Shown: piece after piece, positions 20,051 to 29,958 of the stretch | Numbering within the stretch: the stretch's first letter is position 1 | Layout: each line of letters begins with the position of its first letter | Assembly: GCA_027297205.1 (NCBI GenBank) | Contig: JAPUIH010000028.1 | Location: 1-32,112 of the forward strand | Reading direction: 5' to 3' | Origin: SAR324 cluster bacterium | GTDB taxonomy: Bacteria; SAR324; JACQKK01 | DNA: 32,112 bases | The notes under the pieces: model-generated | The model's database searches: none | Seen by the model: the letters and a program-made list of their open reading frames with translations, nothing else | What the model was told of the DNA's origin: nothing | Made by a program: the position numbers and the translations under genes

Positions 20051-21526
20051 TCAGGGTTTCTTCACCGCCACGAATTGCGTCATTTGTCCCAATTGCAGAA
20101 GGAACAACACCTGCTTGCCCTTGGGGGCACTGCCGTAGATCCTGCGGAAATCCTGAATATTGCGGACGTGCTTGCGGTCCACCTCGACGATCAAGGATCG
20201 TGGCCGGAGATTGGCCTCCGCCGCGGGGCTGTTGGGCTTCACCTCCACGATCAGCACCCCGGACAGTCCCACATATCCCAGTTGTTCGGCCAACTCCCGG
20301 GTCAGCGGCCGCAGTACCAACCCCAGTTCTCGCTCCGGTGACGCGTCACTCTCTCTTCCCTGCCGGCCCGGCCCGGGTGCGCGCCGTCCGCTGATCGCGG
20401 CGCGCATGTCCTCGGGTTGCTCACCAACCTTGACCATCAGTTTCATGTCTTCGCCATCCCTGGTCAGATTCACCGGGACGGATGTGCCGGGCTTCACGGC
20501 GGCAACCGCATTGCGCAGTTCGTTCGAATCTGTCACCGCTCTCTGGTTGAATTTGGTAATCACGTCCCCCTGCAGGATTCCGGATTTCCCGGCAGGAGTG
20601 TCTTCGCCCACATTGGCGATCAGCACGCCGCTCTTAACCTTAATATCCAAGGCCTCCGCTATTTCCTGGGTGACGTTCTGAATGACCACGCCCAGAAAGC
20701 CCCGCGTAACCTTCCCCGTATCAATGAGGGACTGCATAACGCTGCGCACCATGTTGATCGGTATGGCAAATCCAATGCCTTGATTGCCCCCGGTACGGCT
20801 GAAAATGGCCGTGTTCACACCCACCAGCTCTCCTTTCAGGTTAACAAGCGGGCCCCCGCTGTTGCCCGGATTGATGGATGCATCGGTCTGGATGAAGTCC
20901 TCGTAGTCGGTCAGGCCTACCTGAGAACGGCCCTTGGCGCTGACGATTCCCGCGGTGATGGTCTGTTCCAGGCCAAAGGGATTTCCGATGGCGATCACCG
21001 ATTCTCCCACCTCCAGTTCGTCCGAGTCGCCGAAATTTGCCACGGGCAGATCCTTGCCTTCAATCTTGATCACGGCAAGGTCCGTTGGCCGGTCCGCACC
21101 CACCAGTTTCGCTTCGAATTGTCTGCCGTCGGGCAGCTTCACGGTTATTTTGTCGGCCCCTGCCACGACATGGTTGTTGGTGATAATATATCCGCGTTTG
21201 TCCACGATGGAGCCGGAGCCCAGTCCCCGCTGTTTGAATTCCCTGGGCATGCGCGGCTGAAAAAAGCGCCGGAAGAACTCGTCATCGAAGAAATCCTGGG
21301 ATGGCTCCTGTGGCTGCTCCGAGCCCTTTACGGTCTTTTCCACCCGGATATGCACCACGGCGGGACTGATCCTCTTGATGATGGCCGCACGGGCCTTGGA
21401 TGCGCGCTGCAGCGCTTTGATGTCATCGGTCACGTCCGCCATGGCGGCCCCGGAAAAGGCGCCGATACCCAGTACAATCGCCAGTGCCGTGGCGATAAGA
21501 CAGCCGCGAGCTTTTAATACGTTCAC
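20051..21526 (-). CDS. Periplasmic Do/HtrA (DegP) serine protease
   Basis: Signal peptide; GSGSIVDKRGYIITNNHVV (His), DRPTDLAVIKIE (Asp), NPGNSGGPLVN (Ser); two PDZ domains. GTG 21526 (VNVLKARGC) likely start. Confidence 0.93.
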   Translation of the reverse strand: MNVLKARGCLIATALAIVLGIGAFSGAAMADVTDDIKALQRASKARAAIIKRISPAVVHIRVEKTVKGSEQPQEPSQDFFDDEFFRRFFQPRMPREFKQRGLGSGSIVDKRGYIITNNHVVAGADKITVKLPDGRQFEAKLVGADRPTDLAVIKIEGKDLPVANFGDSDELEVGESVIAIGNPFGLEQTITAGIVSAKGRSQVGLTDYEDFIQTDASINPGNSGGPLVNLKGELVGVNTAIFSRTGGNQGIGFAIPINMVRSVMQSLIDTGKVTRGFLGVVIQNVTQEIAEALDIKVKSGVLIANVGEDTPAGKSGILQGDVITKFNQRAVTDSNELRNAVAAVKPGTSVPVNLTRDGEDMKLMVKVGEQPEDMRAAISGRRAPGPGRQGRESDASPERELGLVLRPLTRELAEQLGYVGLSGVLIVEVKPNSPAAEANLRPRSLIVEVDRKHVRNIQDFRRIYGSAPKGKQVLFLLQLGQMTQFVAVKKP

Positions 21527-21570
21527 GTTCTCAAACTCCAGACAGATGTTATTGCGTATACCAAGTGCCA

Positions 21571-21638
21571 CGCCAGCCGGGCACCGGAAATTCGGCTGCT
21601 CCGGACGAGTCCGGCAAGGCGGTGAATTCCGGCTGGCG
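21571..21638 (-). repeat. Nested inverted repeat / multi-element hairpin in the htrA leader
   Basis: CGCCAGCCGG (21571-21580) pairs with CCGGCTGGCG (21629-21638); inside it CACCG (21582-21586) with CGGTG (21620-21624); inner hairpin CCGGA-CGAG-TCCGG (21601-21614). Confidence 0.7.
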
Positions 21639-21789
21639 GCGGCGCCATCTAATTTGATAGATCGATCCTGGGGCGATATCGTTCAATCGCCTATCCAACC
21701 AGTTTAATGAAGGGCGCGGATTTGTTCAACGGAAAGCATGCGCGGCCATGCTCTTGAGTTTCTGCGCGCTCCCCGGCTATCGCCGCCGG

Positions 21790-22512
21790 CTAGCCTGTCA
21801 TCCAGTACCAGGCCGCGCTTACGGCGTGGTTGATGGGTGTGATCAACAGCTCGGGAAGCAGGTCGTGCTGAAACTCCGCCCATTGTCCTCGCGAATGGTA
21901 ACGGGAGATCAGCACAAAATGTATCCATCGCCATGAGGCCACGGCGTACAGAAGCCATGCCGCCGATGCCAGGAACATATTTAATTGGGGTTTCCATCTG
22001 GCCAATGCGCGCAGTCCCGCGGCGATGAACAAGGTCGTCATGAACAGCCACAGCAGGTAGGGGGTAAACCAGCCGATGTGGCTGTAGCTCCCGAATCGGA
22101 CCACCGCGGGCCAGAAAATCGGCATGGACCAGCCGGGCGTGAAGAAATCGCCGAACAGGTGGATTATTGTGCCAATCCACAAACCGCCGGTCAGCCAAAG
22201 ATAGGCCGCCAGCGCCGAGCCGCCTTCACGGCGGGAGGCCAAGGGGCGGTACAGCAATGCGGCAACCAGCAGTGCCATCAGCAACCCGCCCAGCAGGGAA
22301 TGTGACGCCGCGCGGTGACCGTACCAAACCCCGCTAAAATATTCCGCCCGGCCCAGCAGCAACTTGCTCAGAATGTCCGCATCGGGCAAGGCCGCCCCCA
22401 GCAAGAATGCCCAACCCAGGGATCTTTCGGAAATGGCGCTATGCTTTTTCAGCGCCGGCATGACCGTACGCGCACATACGTAGGCGCTCAACCCGTGATT
22501 GATTGTAATCAT
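21790..22512 (-). CDS. Membrane-bound metal-dependent hydrolase, DUF457/YdjM-like
   Basis: FLLGAALPDADILSKLLLG...YGHRAASHSLLGGLLMALL...GTIIHLFGDFFTPGW; multiple TM helices. Confidence 0.82.
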   Translation of the reverse strand: MITINHGLSAYVCARTVMPALKKHSAISERSLGWAFLLGAALPDADILSKLLLGRAEYFSGVWYGHRAASHSLLGGLLMALLVAALLYRPLASRREGGSALAAYLWLTGGLWIGTIIHLFGDFFTPGWSMPIFWPAVVRFGSYSHIGWFTPYLLWLFMTTLFIAAGLRALARWKPQLNMFLASAAWLLYAVASWRWIHFVLISRYHSRGQWAEFQHDLLPELLITPINHAVSAAWYWMTG

Positions 22513-22696
22513 GGACAGTCCTGCTTCCTGCGACCTTGGAACGTCCCCGGGTAGCGTGAAATCCCCGTGCTGCCGATTCGCGCTCCCATTTTCACACCGC
22601 GCCTTGTAAGATATGACCCAGCCCGGCGGCCGCCGCATTATACCCGATGGCGTGGGAGGAGAGTAATAATAGAATTATTCGCCGCTTTTTCCTTGC

Positions 22697-22715
22697 CCGC
22701 ACCGGTACGGTGCGG
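22697..22715 (+). promoter_or_regulatory. Hairpin in the hldE 5' region
   Basis: CCGCACC-GGTAC-GGTGCGG, perfect 7-bp stem 39 nt upstream of the TTG start; preceded by AT-rich inverted repeat AATAAT-AGA-ATTATT (22665-22679). Confidence 0.4.
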
Positions 22716-22754
22716 CGGATGCTTACGAATCGTGCATAAACCGGGAGATTCGCC

Positions 22755-24185
22755 TTGAAGGATGTCCTTGACCAGTTGCGGAAGACCAGTGTCCTCGTGA
22801 TCGGCGACCTGATGGTGGACAATTACCAATGGGGCAAGGTGGAGCGTATTTCGCCGGAAGCGCCGGTGCCCGTGGTGAAAATTCAGAGTGAGGAACTGCG
22901 GCTGGGCGGGGCGGCCAACGTGGTGAGCAACCTGGCCGCCCTGGGTTGCCAGGTGGGGGTGTGCGGGCTGATCGGCGACGACGCCATGGGCGTGAAAATC
23001 TCCGCAATGCTTGACGGGATGGGCGTGGACCGCACCGGGCTGATTACCGACCCGCATCGTCCAACCATCGAAAAGACCCGCATCATGGCCCAGAACCAGC
23101 AGATGCTGCGCTATGACCGTGAGCAGACCGGCCCACCGGCGGACGCCGTGGCCGAGCAGGCCGCTAATTATCTGGAACGGCATGCGCAGTCCTACGACGG
23201 CATCATTGTCTCGGACTACGGCAAGGGGCTGATCAGTAAGGAATTGCTGGGGGCGCTGAATTCAGGAAAGTCCAAGCCGCCGGTCTTCGTGGATCCGAAG
23301 GGAATGAATTATGGGCTTTATCGCGGGGCCGCCTGCCTCACCCCCAACGAGCAGGAGGCCGCCCTTGCTTCCCGCATCGCCATATCGGACGACGCGTCGG
23401 CCCTGGAGGCCGGCCGGGCGTTGATGAATGAACTTAAGCTGCTTCATCTCTGCATCACCCGCGGTGCGGGGGGCGTGCTGGCCATGACGGGAGGAGAGCA
23501 TCGCTTTCTCCCGGCGCGGGCGAGGGAAGTGTTCGATGTTACCGGGGCGGGAGATACTTTCATCAGTGTGGCGGCGGCCCTCAGCTTTTCCGGGCACCCC
23601 TTCTTTGAGTGCGTAGAGATGGCCAACCTCGCCGCCGGAGTGGTGGTGGGCAAGCTGGGCACTGCCGCCGTTACGCCCCATGAAATTCTTGGTGCCGCGG
23701 AAGGCGGAGCGAAGTACTACACAGCGCTTGAAATTGTGGAGTTGGCCGCCTCCCTGCACGCCCAGTCCAAGCGCATTGTGTTCACCAACGGCTGCTTTGA
23801 TCTGATTCATACCGGGCATATCCAGTACCTGCAGGCCTCCCGTGCTTTGGGAGACGTGCTGATTATTGGTCTAAATTCCGATGCGTCGGTGCGGCGCCTG
23901 AAAGGGCCGGAGCGCCCGCTGATCGGCGAGGCGGATCGCGCGCATCTGCTGGGTGCATTGTCATGCGTGGATTACGTGGTGGTGTTCGACGATGACGACC
24001 CGTTGGAACTGATCCGTGGTATTCGGCCCGATCTGCTAACCAAGGGGGCAGACTACACCGTGGAAACCGTCGTGGGTCACGATATGCTGTCAGAATGGGG
24101 TGGCGAGGTGCGTCTGATTCCCCTCGTCGAAGATCGCTCCACTTCGAGACTGATCGAGAAACTCGCGAAGCAGAGCCGGGGCTAG
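22755..24185 (+). CDS. hldE: Bifunctional heptose 7-phosphate kinase / heptose 1-phosphate adenylyltransferase HldE
   Basis: PfkB-type kinase VIGDLMVDNYQWGKVERISPEAPVPVV ... FDVTGAGDTFISVAAAL fused to nucleotidyltransferase FTNGCFDLIHTGHIQYLQASRALGD. TTG start. Confidence 0.95.
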   Translation: MKDVLDQLRKTSVLVIGDLMVDNYQWGKVERISPEAPVPVVKIQSEELRLGGAANVVSNLAALGCQVGVCGLIGDDAMGVKISAMLDGMGVDRTGLITDPHRPTIEKTRIMAQNQQMLRYDREQTGPPADAVAEQAANYLERHAQSYDGIIVSDYGKGLISKELLGALNSGKSKPPVFVDPKGMNYGLYRGAACLTPNEQEAALASRIAISDDASALEAGRALMNELKLLHLCITRGAGGVLAMTGGEHRFLPARAREVFDVTGAGDTFISVAAALSFSGHPFFECVEMANLAAGVVVGKLGTAAVTPHEILGAAEGGAKYYTALEIVELAASLHAQSKRIVFTNGCFDLIHTGHIQYLQASRALGDVLIIGLNSDASVRRLKGPERPLIGEADRAHLLGALSCVDYVVVFDDDDPLELIRGIRPDLLTKGADYTVETVVGHDMLSEWGGEVRLIPLVEDRSTSRLIEKLAKQSRG

Positions 24186-24250
24186 AGTTTTCCTACAACC
24201 CTCCGAGTAGTCAGTGGGCTGCAATTCCGGCCTGCGTTGCCGAGGAAGAG

Positions 24251-24643
24251 ATGAAAATTGACAGGATGGACCATCTTGTGCTGACGGTGAAAGACCTCGC
24301 CGCCAACTGTGAGTTTTACTCCGGTGTGCTGGGCATGCAAGTCATCAATTTTGGCGAAGGGCGCACCGCACTGCGTTTCGGCAACCAGAAAATGAATCTC
24401 CACGAGGCGGGCCGGGAATTTTCTCCCAGGGCACGCACCCCCACCCCCGGCTCGGGCGATCTTTGTTTCATCACCAGTGTTCCCATGGCGCAGGTGATCG
24501 AACATCTGCGTGGTTGCGGCACGGAAATCGTCGAGGGCCCGGGACCGCGCACCGGCGCCCGGCGGATGCTGGATTCCGTCTATATCCGCGACCCCGACGA
24601 CAATCTAATCGAAATCTCCAACGAAACTTCCGAGCCCAGCTAA
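24251..24643 (+). CDS. VOC/glyoxalase-fold dioxygenase-like protein
   Basis: MKIDRMDHLVLTVKDLAANCEFYSGVLGMQV ... SVYIRDPDDNLIEISN. Confidence 0.9.
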   Translation: MKIDRMDHLVLTVKDLAANCEFYSGVLGMQVINFGEGRTALRFGNQKMNLHEAGREFSPRARTPTPGSGDLCFITSVPMAQVIEHLRGCGTEIVEGPGPRTGARRMLDSVYIRDPDDNLIEISNETSEPS

Positions 24644-24723
24644 GACAGCTTGTGGGACCCTCGCCACGGGTTGAGGCGGGGGGTGATCGGCGCGGTTGGG
24701 CCACGAATGGGGCAATGCCTCAT

Positions 24724-25554
24724 TCACCTGCGCGGCAAGGAATCCAGAAACCCGCTCAGCCAGGCGTAGTAGGCGGGCCCGGGAACAAGGTAGGTGTCGT
24801 TGTGGCTTCCTCCCTGCACCGGCTGAAAGCGCTTGCGGGAGGAGGCGGCTTCGTCGAAAATCCGCTTGCCCATCACAAAAGGCACAAGCTCGTCCTGGGT
24901 GCCGTGAATGACCAACAGGGGCAGTGCGAGATTCCTCACCGCGGCCAGGGTGTCAAAGCGGGAGCGCACCAGCAGGTGGATGCCGGGCAGCGGAAGCACC
25001 CGCTTGGCCATTTCCGGGGCAGAGGTGAAAGCGGATTCCAGAATTAGCGCTCGCGCCGGGCGTTTGCCAGCCACCTGGGCTGCCACGGCGGCTCCCAGGG
25101 AGCGTCCGAACAGCACAATGTCATGGGACCCGGTCTCCTTTTGCAGCCAGTCGAAGGCGGCCAGTCCGTCGGCCAACAATCCTGCTTCAGAGGGCCTGCC
25201 CGTGCTGCCGCCATAGCCGCGGTAATCAAAGATCAGCACGGATATGCCCGCCCGCCACAGCCCCGCCACATTGTGCAGCCGGTCCTCCCGGTTGCCGGCA
25301 TTGCCGTGGAAAAACAGCAGCAGCGGCGCTTCTCGTTCCGGGCGGGGGCACCACCAGGCCCCCAGGGTTTCCCCATCCTCTGTTTCCAGAGCCACTTCCC
25401 GATAGGGCAGTGCAAAGTCCCTGGGGGTTGTGCCGCCCAGCGAGGTGGGATGGTAAAGCATGGAAGGTTCCAGCCCATAACGCAGCCATGCCACGAGCAG
25501 CAGCGCCAATGCGGCTATCACGAGCAGGGTTGTCACGTTTTTCCCGAGTTTCAC
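24724..25554 (-). CDS. Membrane-anchored alpha/beta hydrolase (ABHD13/BEM46-like)
   Basis: N-terminal TM; LLLFFHGNAGNRED, IFDYRGYGGSTGRPSE, LFGRSLGAAVAAQVA nucleophile elbow, HGTQDELVPF, GGSHNDTY. Confidence 0.9.
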   Translation of the reverse strand: MKLGKNVTTLLVIAALALLLVAWLRYGLEPSMLYHPTSLGGTTPRDFALPYREVALETEDGETLGAWWCPRPEREAPLLLFFHGNAGNREDRLHNVAGLWRAGISVLIFDYRGYGGSTGRPSEAGLLADGLAAFDWLQKETGSHDIVLFGRSLGAAVAAQVAGKRPARALILESAFTSAPEMAKRVLPLPGIHLLVRSRFDTLAAVRNLALPLLVIHGTQDELVPFVMGKRIFDEAASSRKRFQPVQGGSHNDTYLVPGPAYYAWLSGFLDSLPRR

Positions 25555-25657
25555 ATCCGGGCGCCTTGTAATGGCTGATGCGGCGGAGACCCCACGGAGT
25601 AAGGAGCGCGAACGCCTTTTCCAGGGGCGGGTGCGGTCACGGGGAAGCGCCGAGGGG

Positions 25658-28447
25658 TCAAACCTGCAGCATGGCCACCAAAGCGCGGGTTTTTTTCAGG
25701 CGCCGTGCGTGAATCTGTGCCTCACTCTCCTGGCTGAGCGGCACATCCGGCTCCACTTCCAACAGGCCCTGCCCCTTACGGACAATGACTCCGCCGTCGG
25801 TGGAGACCAGCACCTTGGTGACGGTGCCGGAAAATTCGGCCCGCAGTGGATTAAACATCTTCATCACTTCCAGCAGGCCCACCACCTCACCTGCTTCGAT
25901 ATGGATGCCTTCCTGTACATAGGGCGGGCTGTGCGGAGAGGGGCGGGAGTAAAAGGTGCCGCCGCTCCAGGCGAGAATGCGGTTGCCGCTTACCGGGAGT
26001 GGTGGCGCCAGGGCTGTGTGGTATTCCTCGATCAGCTGTTCGTTCTGCAAAATCTGGGGCAGCACCGGTTCCAGCCGCTCGTTGACTTTGAGGGCGGCAA
26101 AGCCGGATTCCTCTCCGCTTAGGATGGGCAATGCGAGCAGCTCCAATCCGATCTGATAGCCCCGGTGACTGGCCCGCACCGCCTCCCAGCAAGAGGAAGT
26201 AAAGCCCTTGGGAGGCGTGGCGCGCTTCAGCAGGACGCACAGCTCGGGCCAGGAAGACACGGCCGGGCCCAGCCGCGCATGCAATTCGCCATAAAAGTCC
26301 AGTCCGTCCCGCAGCAGGCGTTGATCCTGCTCCCAGATTTTTTCCTCGGGGGATACGCCCGGACGATTCTCCAGCAGCAAATGAAAATACAACAACTCCA
26401 GCACGGCCAACGGATTCTGGTGCCACGTGATCTTTCCACGGTCGACCGTCCAGCGGCGCGGATTCCATGGCGCCAGCCAGCCAGCCATCAGATGCGGGTG
26501 CCGGTACAGCAGGTGCAACGGCCGCATGACAAGGGTGATTTTATCGGCCAGGCTCTGCGCGGCATCGTCGCCCAGGCGGGCCACCCGCTCGCTTAGCAGC
26601 GCCCAGGCCTCCTCCAGGTGCACTTCCCGGCAAGCCGTGCGCAGGGCACCCACCGCCGCCAGATAATTGCCCACAAAGCGCGTGGAGGGCTTGACCATTG
26701 GCTCGTGGCCCAGCATCCACCGCAGCAGGCCGTAATGAAAGGCGCGATTGGTCAGCACGTCATCTCCCCGCACTTCCATTCTACGCAGTATTTCCGCCAG
26801 CCGGCTGAAATTGTGCTCCCGGTTTTCTCCATGAGTCACCACCAGCGCCGCGTTGGAGTCGTAAGCGCCGGCAAGGTGGTAGGGCATGAAGGTGCCGGTA
26901 TCCGGATTGGGAATGCCGATCCCTTGATCGTCGCGCAATTCATCGTCAACCGGCGGGGACCAATCCAGCACGACACCGCCCGCATGGGGCTGCAGGGCGT
27001 CATTGGTGGCGTTCACCCGCGCCTCTGCGCCGCTGCCATGGCGGGGAACCCGCTCCGGCCGTGGCAGGGCCTGGCCGTGCACCGCCAGCCGCAGCATGGC
27101 CTCCACCAGGGAGTCCACCTGAAACGACTGCTCCGGCCTGGACGGGTTGGAGAAGCGCAGACCGTAAACCATTTCCGTGACCCGGTGCTCCACCTGCACA
27201 CGGGTGTTGATCTCCATGAAATAGTGCTGCTTGCCATGCACGATGGATTCTAAGGTGGAAGCGGAATCCAGTCCCACCGCCGCGCCGATCCGCTCCGCCT
27301 CGCTTTCCATCTCCGCCAGCACCCTCATGTCGTCCCGCAGCACGCGGGCCTGGCGCAGCTTTCCCTCGGCCTGGTAGCGCGTGGCTGAGCTTTCCAGCAA
27401 TTCCGCGGTGATGGAGACCTCCAGCAACTTTTGTTCGTGCATCTGCAGGGAACAGTCACGGCCCCCCAGGGCGATGCACCACTCGCCATTGCCCAGTAGC
27501 TGAATTTCGTTATGGCGGGCGTCCTCCACGTTGAGTTCCATCAGGAAATTCTTGTTGTCCGCCGGCCCCATGGCCCTGGACTCGCTCAGCACTTCGAACA
27601 CCGCATCGGGCACCTCCTGTGTGGCGGAAACGATACGCTGGCCCTTACCGCCTCCCCCTTCGACATGCTTCAAGCGCAGGCGCATGCCCGGATGATCCTT
27701 CAGGAGGCGCGCCGCCTGCCGCTTCGCCTCCGCCTGCAGTTCGGGCAGGCTCAGCAGCGCCTTTCCCTGGATCACCGCTGCCTGCAGCACGGCTTCCGCC
27801 GCTTGGGCCGGGGGCAGCTTCTCCCACCCCGCCGCGGGCCTCAGCCGCTGCTTGCGCACGAGCCGCCTGAGATGCGCCGCCTCGTCCCCTTTACCGGACT
27901 TGGCCAGCAGGGTCAGCGCGGCCACGTTGTCCAGGCCCGGAGTGACGGAGACTCCCAGGCTGCGCGCGAGGGTTTTGGCCGCGTCCTTGGCTCCGGCCCT
28001 GCGCACCACCTGTGAGGAGGGACCCACAAATCCCAGCCCGGCGTCCTCGATGGCTTTGATGAACTCGTGGTCCTCGGCCATGAAGCCGTAGCCGGCAAAG
28101 AGATGGGTATAGCCAGCGCCGTGGGCGATCTCCAGAATCTCCGCGATGCGCTGCCGCTTATCCCCTTCGGCCAGGGAACTGCCATAATCGGAAATACGAT
28201 GCACTCGGGCGTTGCGCCCCACATGGCGCAACTCGGGCGCCAGGGCGCGGCTGTAGATCACGCTGTCTTTTTGCGAGAGTAAAATGCCGCTCGGCTGGGC
28301 ACCCAGCCGGTCAAAGGTGGTCACCGCCTCCAGCCGGATCGGGCCCCGGCACACCACCAGTACCTTCACATGGTCGAACCGGAACTGCTCCCACCAGTTC
28401 TCATGCTTGGCGCCGCGTGCCGGGTTTTTTTTCTCAAAGGCTTGCAT
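25658..28447 (-). CDS. Biotin carboxylase-BCCP fusion (acetyl/propionyl-CoA carboxylase alpha-like) with atypical insertion and long middle domain
   Basis: HVEGGGGKGQRIV, VEDARHNEIQLLGNGEW, RDCSLQMHEQKLLE, YFMEINTRVQVEHRVTEMVYG; C-terminal biotinyl site GLLEVMKMFNPL. MQAFEKK start at 28447; the ORF extends to 28462. Confidence 0.87.
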   Translation of the reverse strand: MQAFEKKNPARGAKHENWWEQFRFDHVKVLVVCRGPIRLEAVTTFDRLGAQPSGILLSQKDSVIYSRALAPELRHVGRNARVHRISDYGSSLAEGDKRQRIAEILEIAHGAGYTHLFAGYGFMAEDHEFIKAIEDAGLGFVGPSSQVVRRAGAKDAAKTLARSLGVSVTPGLDNVAALTLLAKSGKGDEAAHLRRLVRKQRLRPAAGWEKLPPAQAAEAVLQAAVIQGKALLSLPELQAEAKRQAARLLKDHPGMRLRLKHVEGGGGKGQRIVSATQEVPDAVFEVLSESRAMGPADNKNFLMELNVEDARHNEIQLLGNGEWCIALGGRDCSLQMHEQKLLEVSITAELLESSATRYQAEGKLRQARVLRDDMRVLAEMESEAERIGAAVGLDSASTLESIVHGKQHYFMEINTRVQVEHRVTEMVYGLRFSNPSRPEQSFQVDSLVEAMLRLAVHGQALPRPERVPRHGSGAEARVNATNDALQPHAGGVVLDWSPPVDDELRDDQGIGIPNPDTGTFMPYHLAGAYDSNAALVVTHGENREHNFSRLAEILRRMEVRGDDVLTNRAFHYGLLRWMLGHEPMVKPSTRFVGNYLAAVGALRTACREVHLEEAWALLSERVARLGDDAAQSLADKITLVMRPLHLLYRHPHLMAGWLAPWNPRRWTVDRGKITWHQNPLAVLELLYFHLLLENRPGVSPEEKIWEQDQRLLRDGLDFYGELHARLGPAVSSWPELCVLLKRATPPKGFTSSCWEAVRASHRGYQIGLELLALPILSGEESGFAALKVNERLEPVLPQILQNEQLIEEYHTALAPPLPVSGNRILAWSGGTFYSRPSPHSPPYVQEGIHIEAGEVVGLLEVMKMFNPLRAEFSGTVTKVLVSTDGGVIVRKGQGLLEVEPDVPLSQESEAQIHARRLKKTRALVAMLQV

Positions 28448-28564
28448 GGGGCGGGATAGCAATCGTGAGTCGGGTTGGCCGGGCCGTTCCCGGCTGTGGC
28501 AGGGAGGTTATGGCTGGGGACGCACCTGCTGCTCCTGCCTCGCCAGGGTTAGCACAGTTGCCGG

Positions 28565-29911
28565 TCATTGGGGAGTGGTGCGCGCGGGGAGGGCGGTGCC
28601 CGAAGCGCTCCGCTCATTGCCCAGGAAAGCCTTCTTGGCCACCAGCAGCACCAGGCGTCCGGGGTGCTTCATATGTCCCGCGGCCCATTCCGCCTTCATG
28701 CCCTGGCCCCAGAACACGTCCGCCCGCCCGTGGCCGCGGATTACACCACCAGTATCCTGAACCAGCATAAAGCGCCTGAAGGGCCGCGTGGCGGAATCCC
28801 CGAACAAGGTTGCCTCCGTCTCGATGTAGGCCAGCGCCCCCTTTGGCAACAATCTGTGGTCCAGGGCCAGGGAGCGGCCCGGCGTGAGGGGCACCTGGAT
28901 ATTGCCCAAGGGTCCATTCTCCACCTGGCGGAAGAATGTATAGCTCGGATTTGAGTTCAAAAGCGGACGCACGGACTCGGGGTTTGCATTCAGGTAAGCC
29001 CGAATGCTTTGCATCGTCACTTCCTCCGCGCTGAACACTTCCTGGCGGATCAGTTCCGCGCCGATGCTGCGGTAGGGATGTCCGTTTCCCGCCGCGTAAT
29101 TCACCCGTATTTCCCCGCCGTAGAGAAAACGCACAATGCCCGAGCCTTGAATTTGCAGGAAAAACAGGTCGATCTCGTTCACGTAGGCCAAAGGTTCGGC
29201 CACGCCCTCCAGCACGGCCTTTTCCTGAATTTCCTTGCGCGAGTAAAAGGGCAGCACGGTGCGGCCAGCCAGTCTTCCCACCAGGGTCTGCCTGGGCAGG
29301 GAGGTATTGAATCTGGAAAGCTCCACCGTAACCAGATTGCGCGGCAATTCGTACAAGGGGGCTCTGAAGCCTGGCTCGGATTTTTTGCGGCCCTGAATTA
29401 CCGGCTCGAAATAACCGGTGAACAGATTATTGCCATTCTCCGAGATGGACTCGAACAGATGAAACCGCTCACCCAGCAGGCGCACGAACTGATCCTGGAC
29501 CCGCGCCTCCCGCCGCAGTTGCAGGAACAGTTGGTGGGAGCGGATCATTTCCACCGCGGTATAGGCCAGCTTGCCGAACCGGACGGTGTGGGATGGGGGC
29601 AGCCGGCGGAAATAAGCAATGGAGTGCCGCACCGCTGTCTCCAGGCTATCTGGAGTGCCGTCGTCCTCCCAACTGATATTCAGATCTTCGGGGGCATCGT
29701 GGGCCACGAATCCGGTCTGGGTGCAGGCGGCCATCGCCAGCATGCACAACAGCAGGAAAGCAGCGGCCAATGCTCCCGGTACCTGATGGTGCCGGACATG
29801 CCGGGCCGATGCCGGCTCGTAGAGTGCTCGTGATATATACTGTGAAATTGCTGGGAACATCGGGGAAGACCCAAATGGGCGGAACGGAGCGGCGAATGGC
29901 CTTATTGCCAC
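28565..29911 (-). CDS. mltA: Membrane-bound lytic murein transglycosylase MltA (start may be internal, e.g. MFPAISQY)
   Basis: Lipobox-like LAMAAC; LFTGYFEPVIQGRKK; FLQIQGSGIVRF; VQDTGGVIRGHGRADVFWGQGMKAEWAAGHMKHPG. Confidence 0.9.
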   Translation of the reverse strand: MAIRPFAAPFRPFGSSPMFPAISQYISRALYEPASARHVRHHQVPGALAAAFLLLCMLAMAACTQTGFVAHDAPEDLNISWEDDGTPDSLETAVRHSIAYFRRLPPSHTVRFGKLAYTAVEMIRSHQLFLQLRREARVQDQFVRLLGERFHLFESISENGNNLFTGYFEPVIQGRKKSEPGFRAPLYELPRNLVTVELSRFNTSLPRQTLVGRLAGRTVLPFYSRKEIQEKAVLEGVAEPLAYVNEIDLFFLQIQGSGIVRFLYGGEIRVNYAAGNGHPYRSIGAELIRQEVFSAEEVTMQSIRAYLNANPESVRPLLNSNPSYTFFRQVENGPLGNIQVPLTPGRSLALDHRLLPKGALAYIETEATLFGDSATRPFRRFMLVQDTGGVIRGHGRADVFWGQGMKAEWAAGHMKHPGRLVLLVAKKAFLGNERSASGTALPARTTPQ

Positions 29912-29938
29912 AGCTTGTCACGCCAATTTAGGCAGGCC

Positions 29939-29958
29939 CCCGGTTGAAGTCAACCGGG
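29939..29958. repeat. Perfect palindrome/hairpin in the mltA / FG-GAP divergent region
   Basis: CCCGGTTGA-AG-TCAACCGGG, 9-bp arms. Confidence 0.55.
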
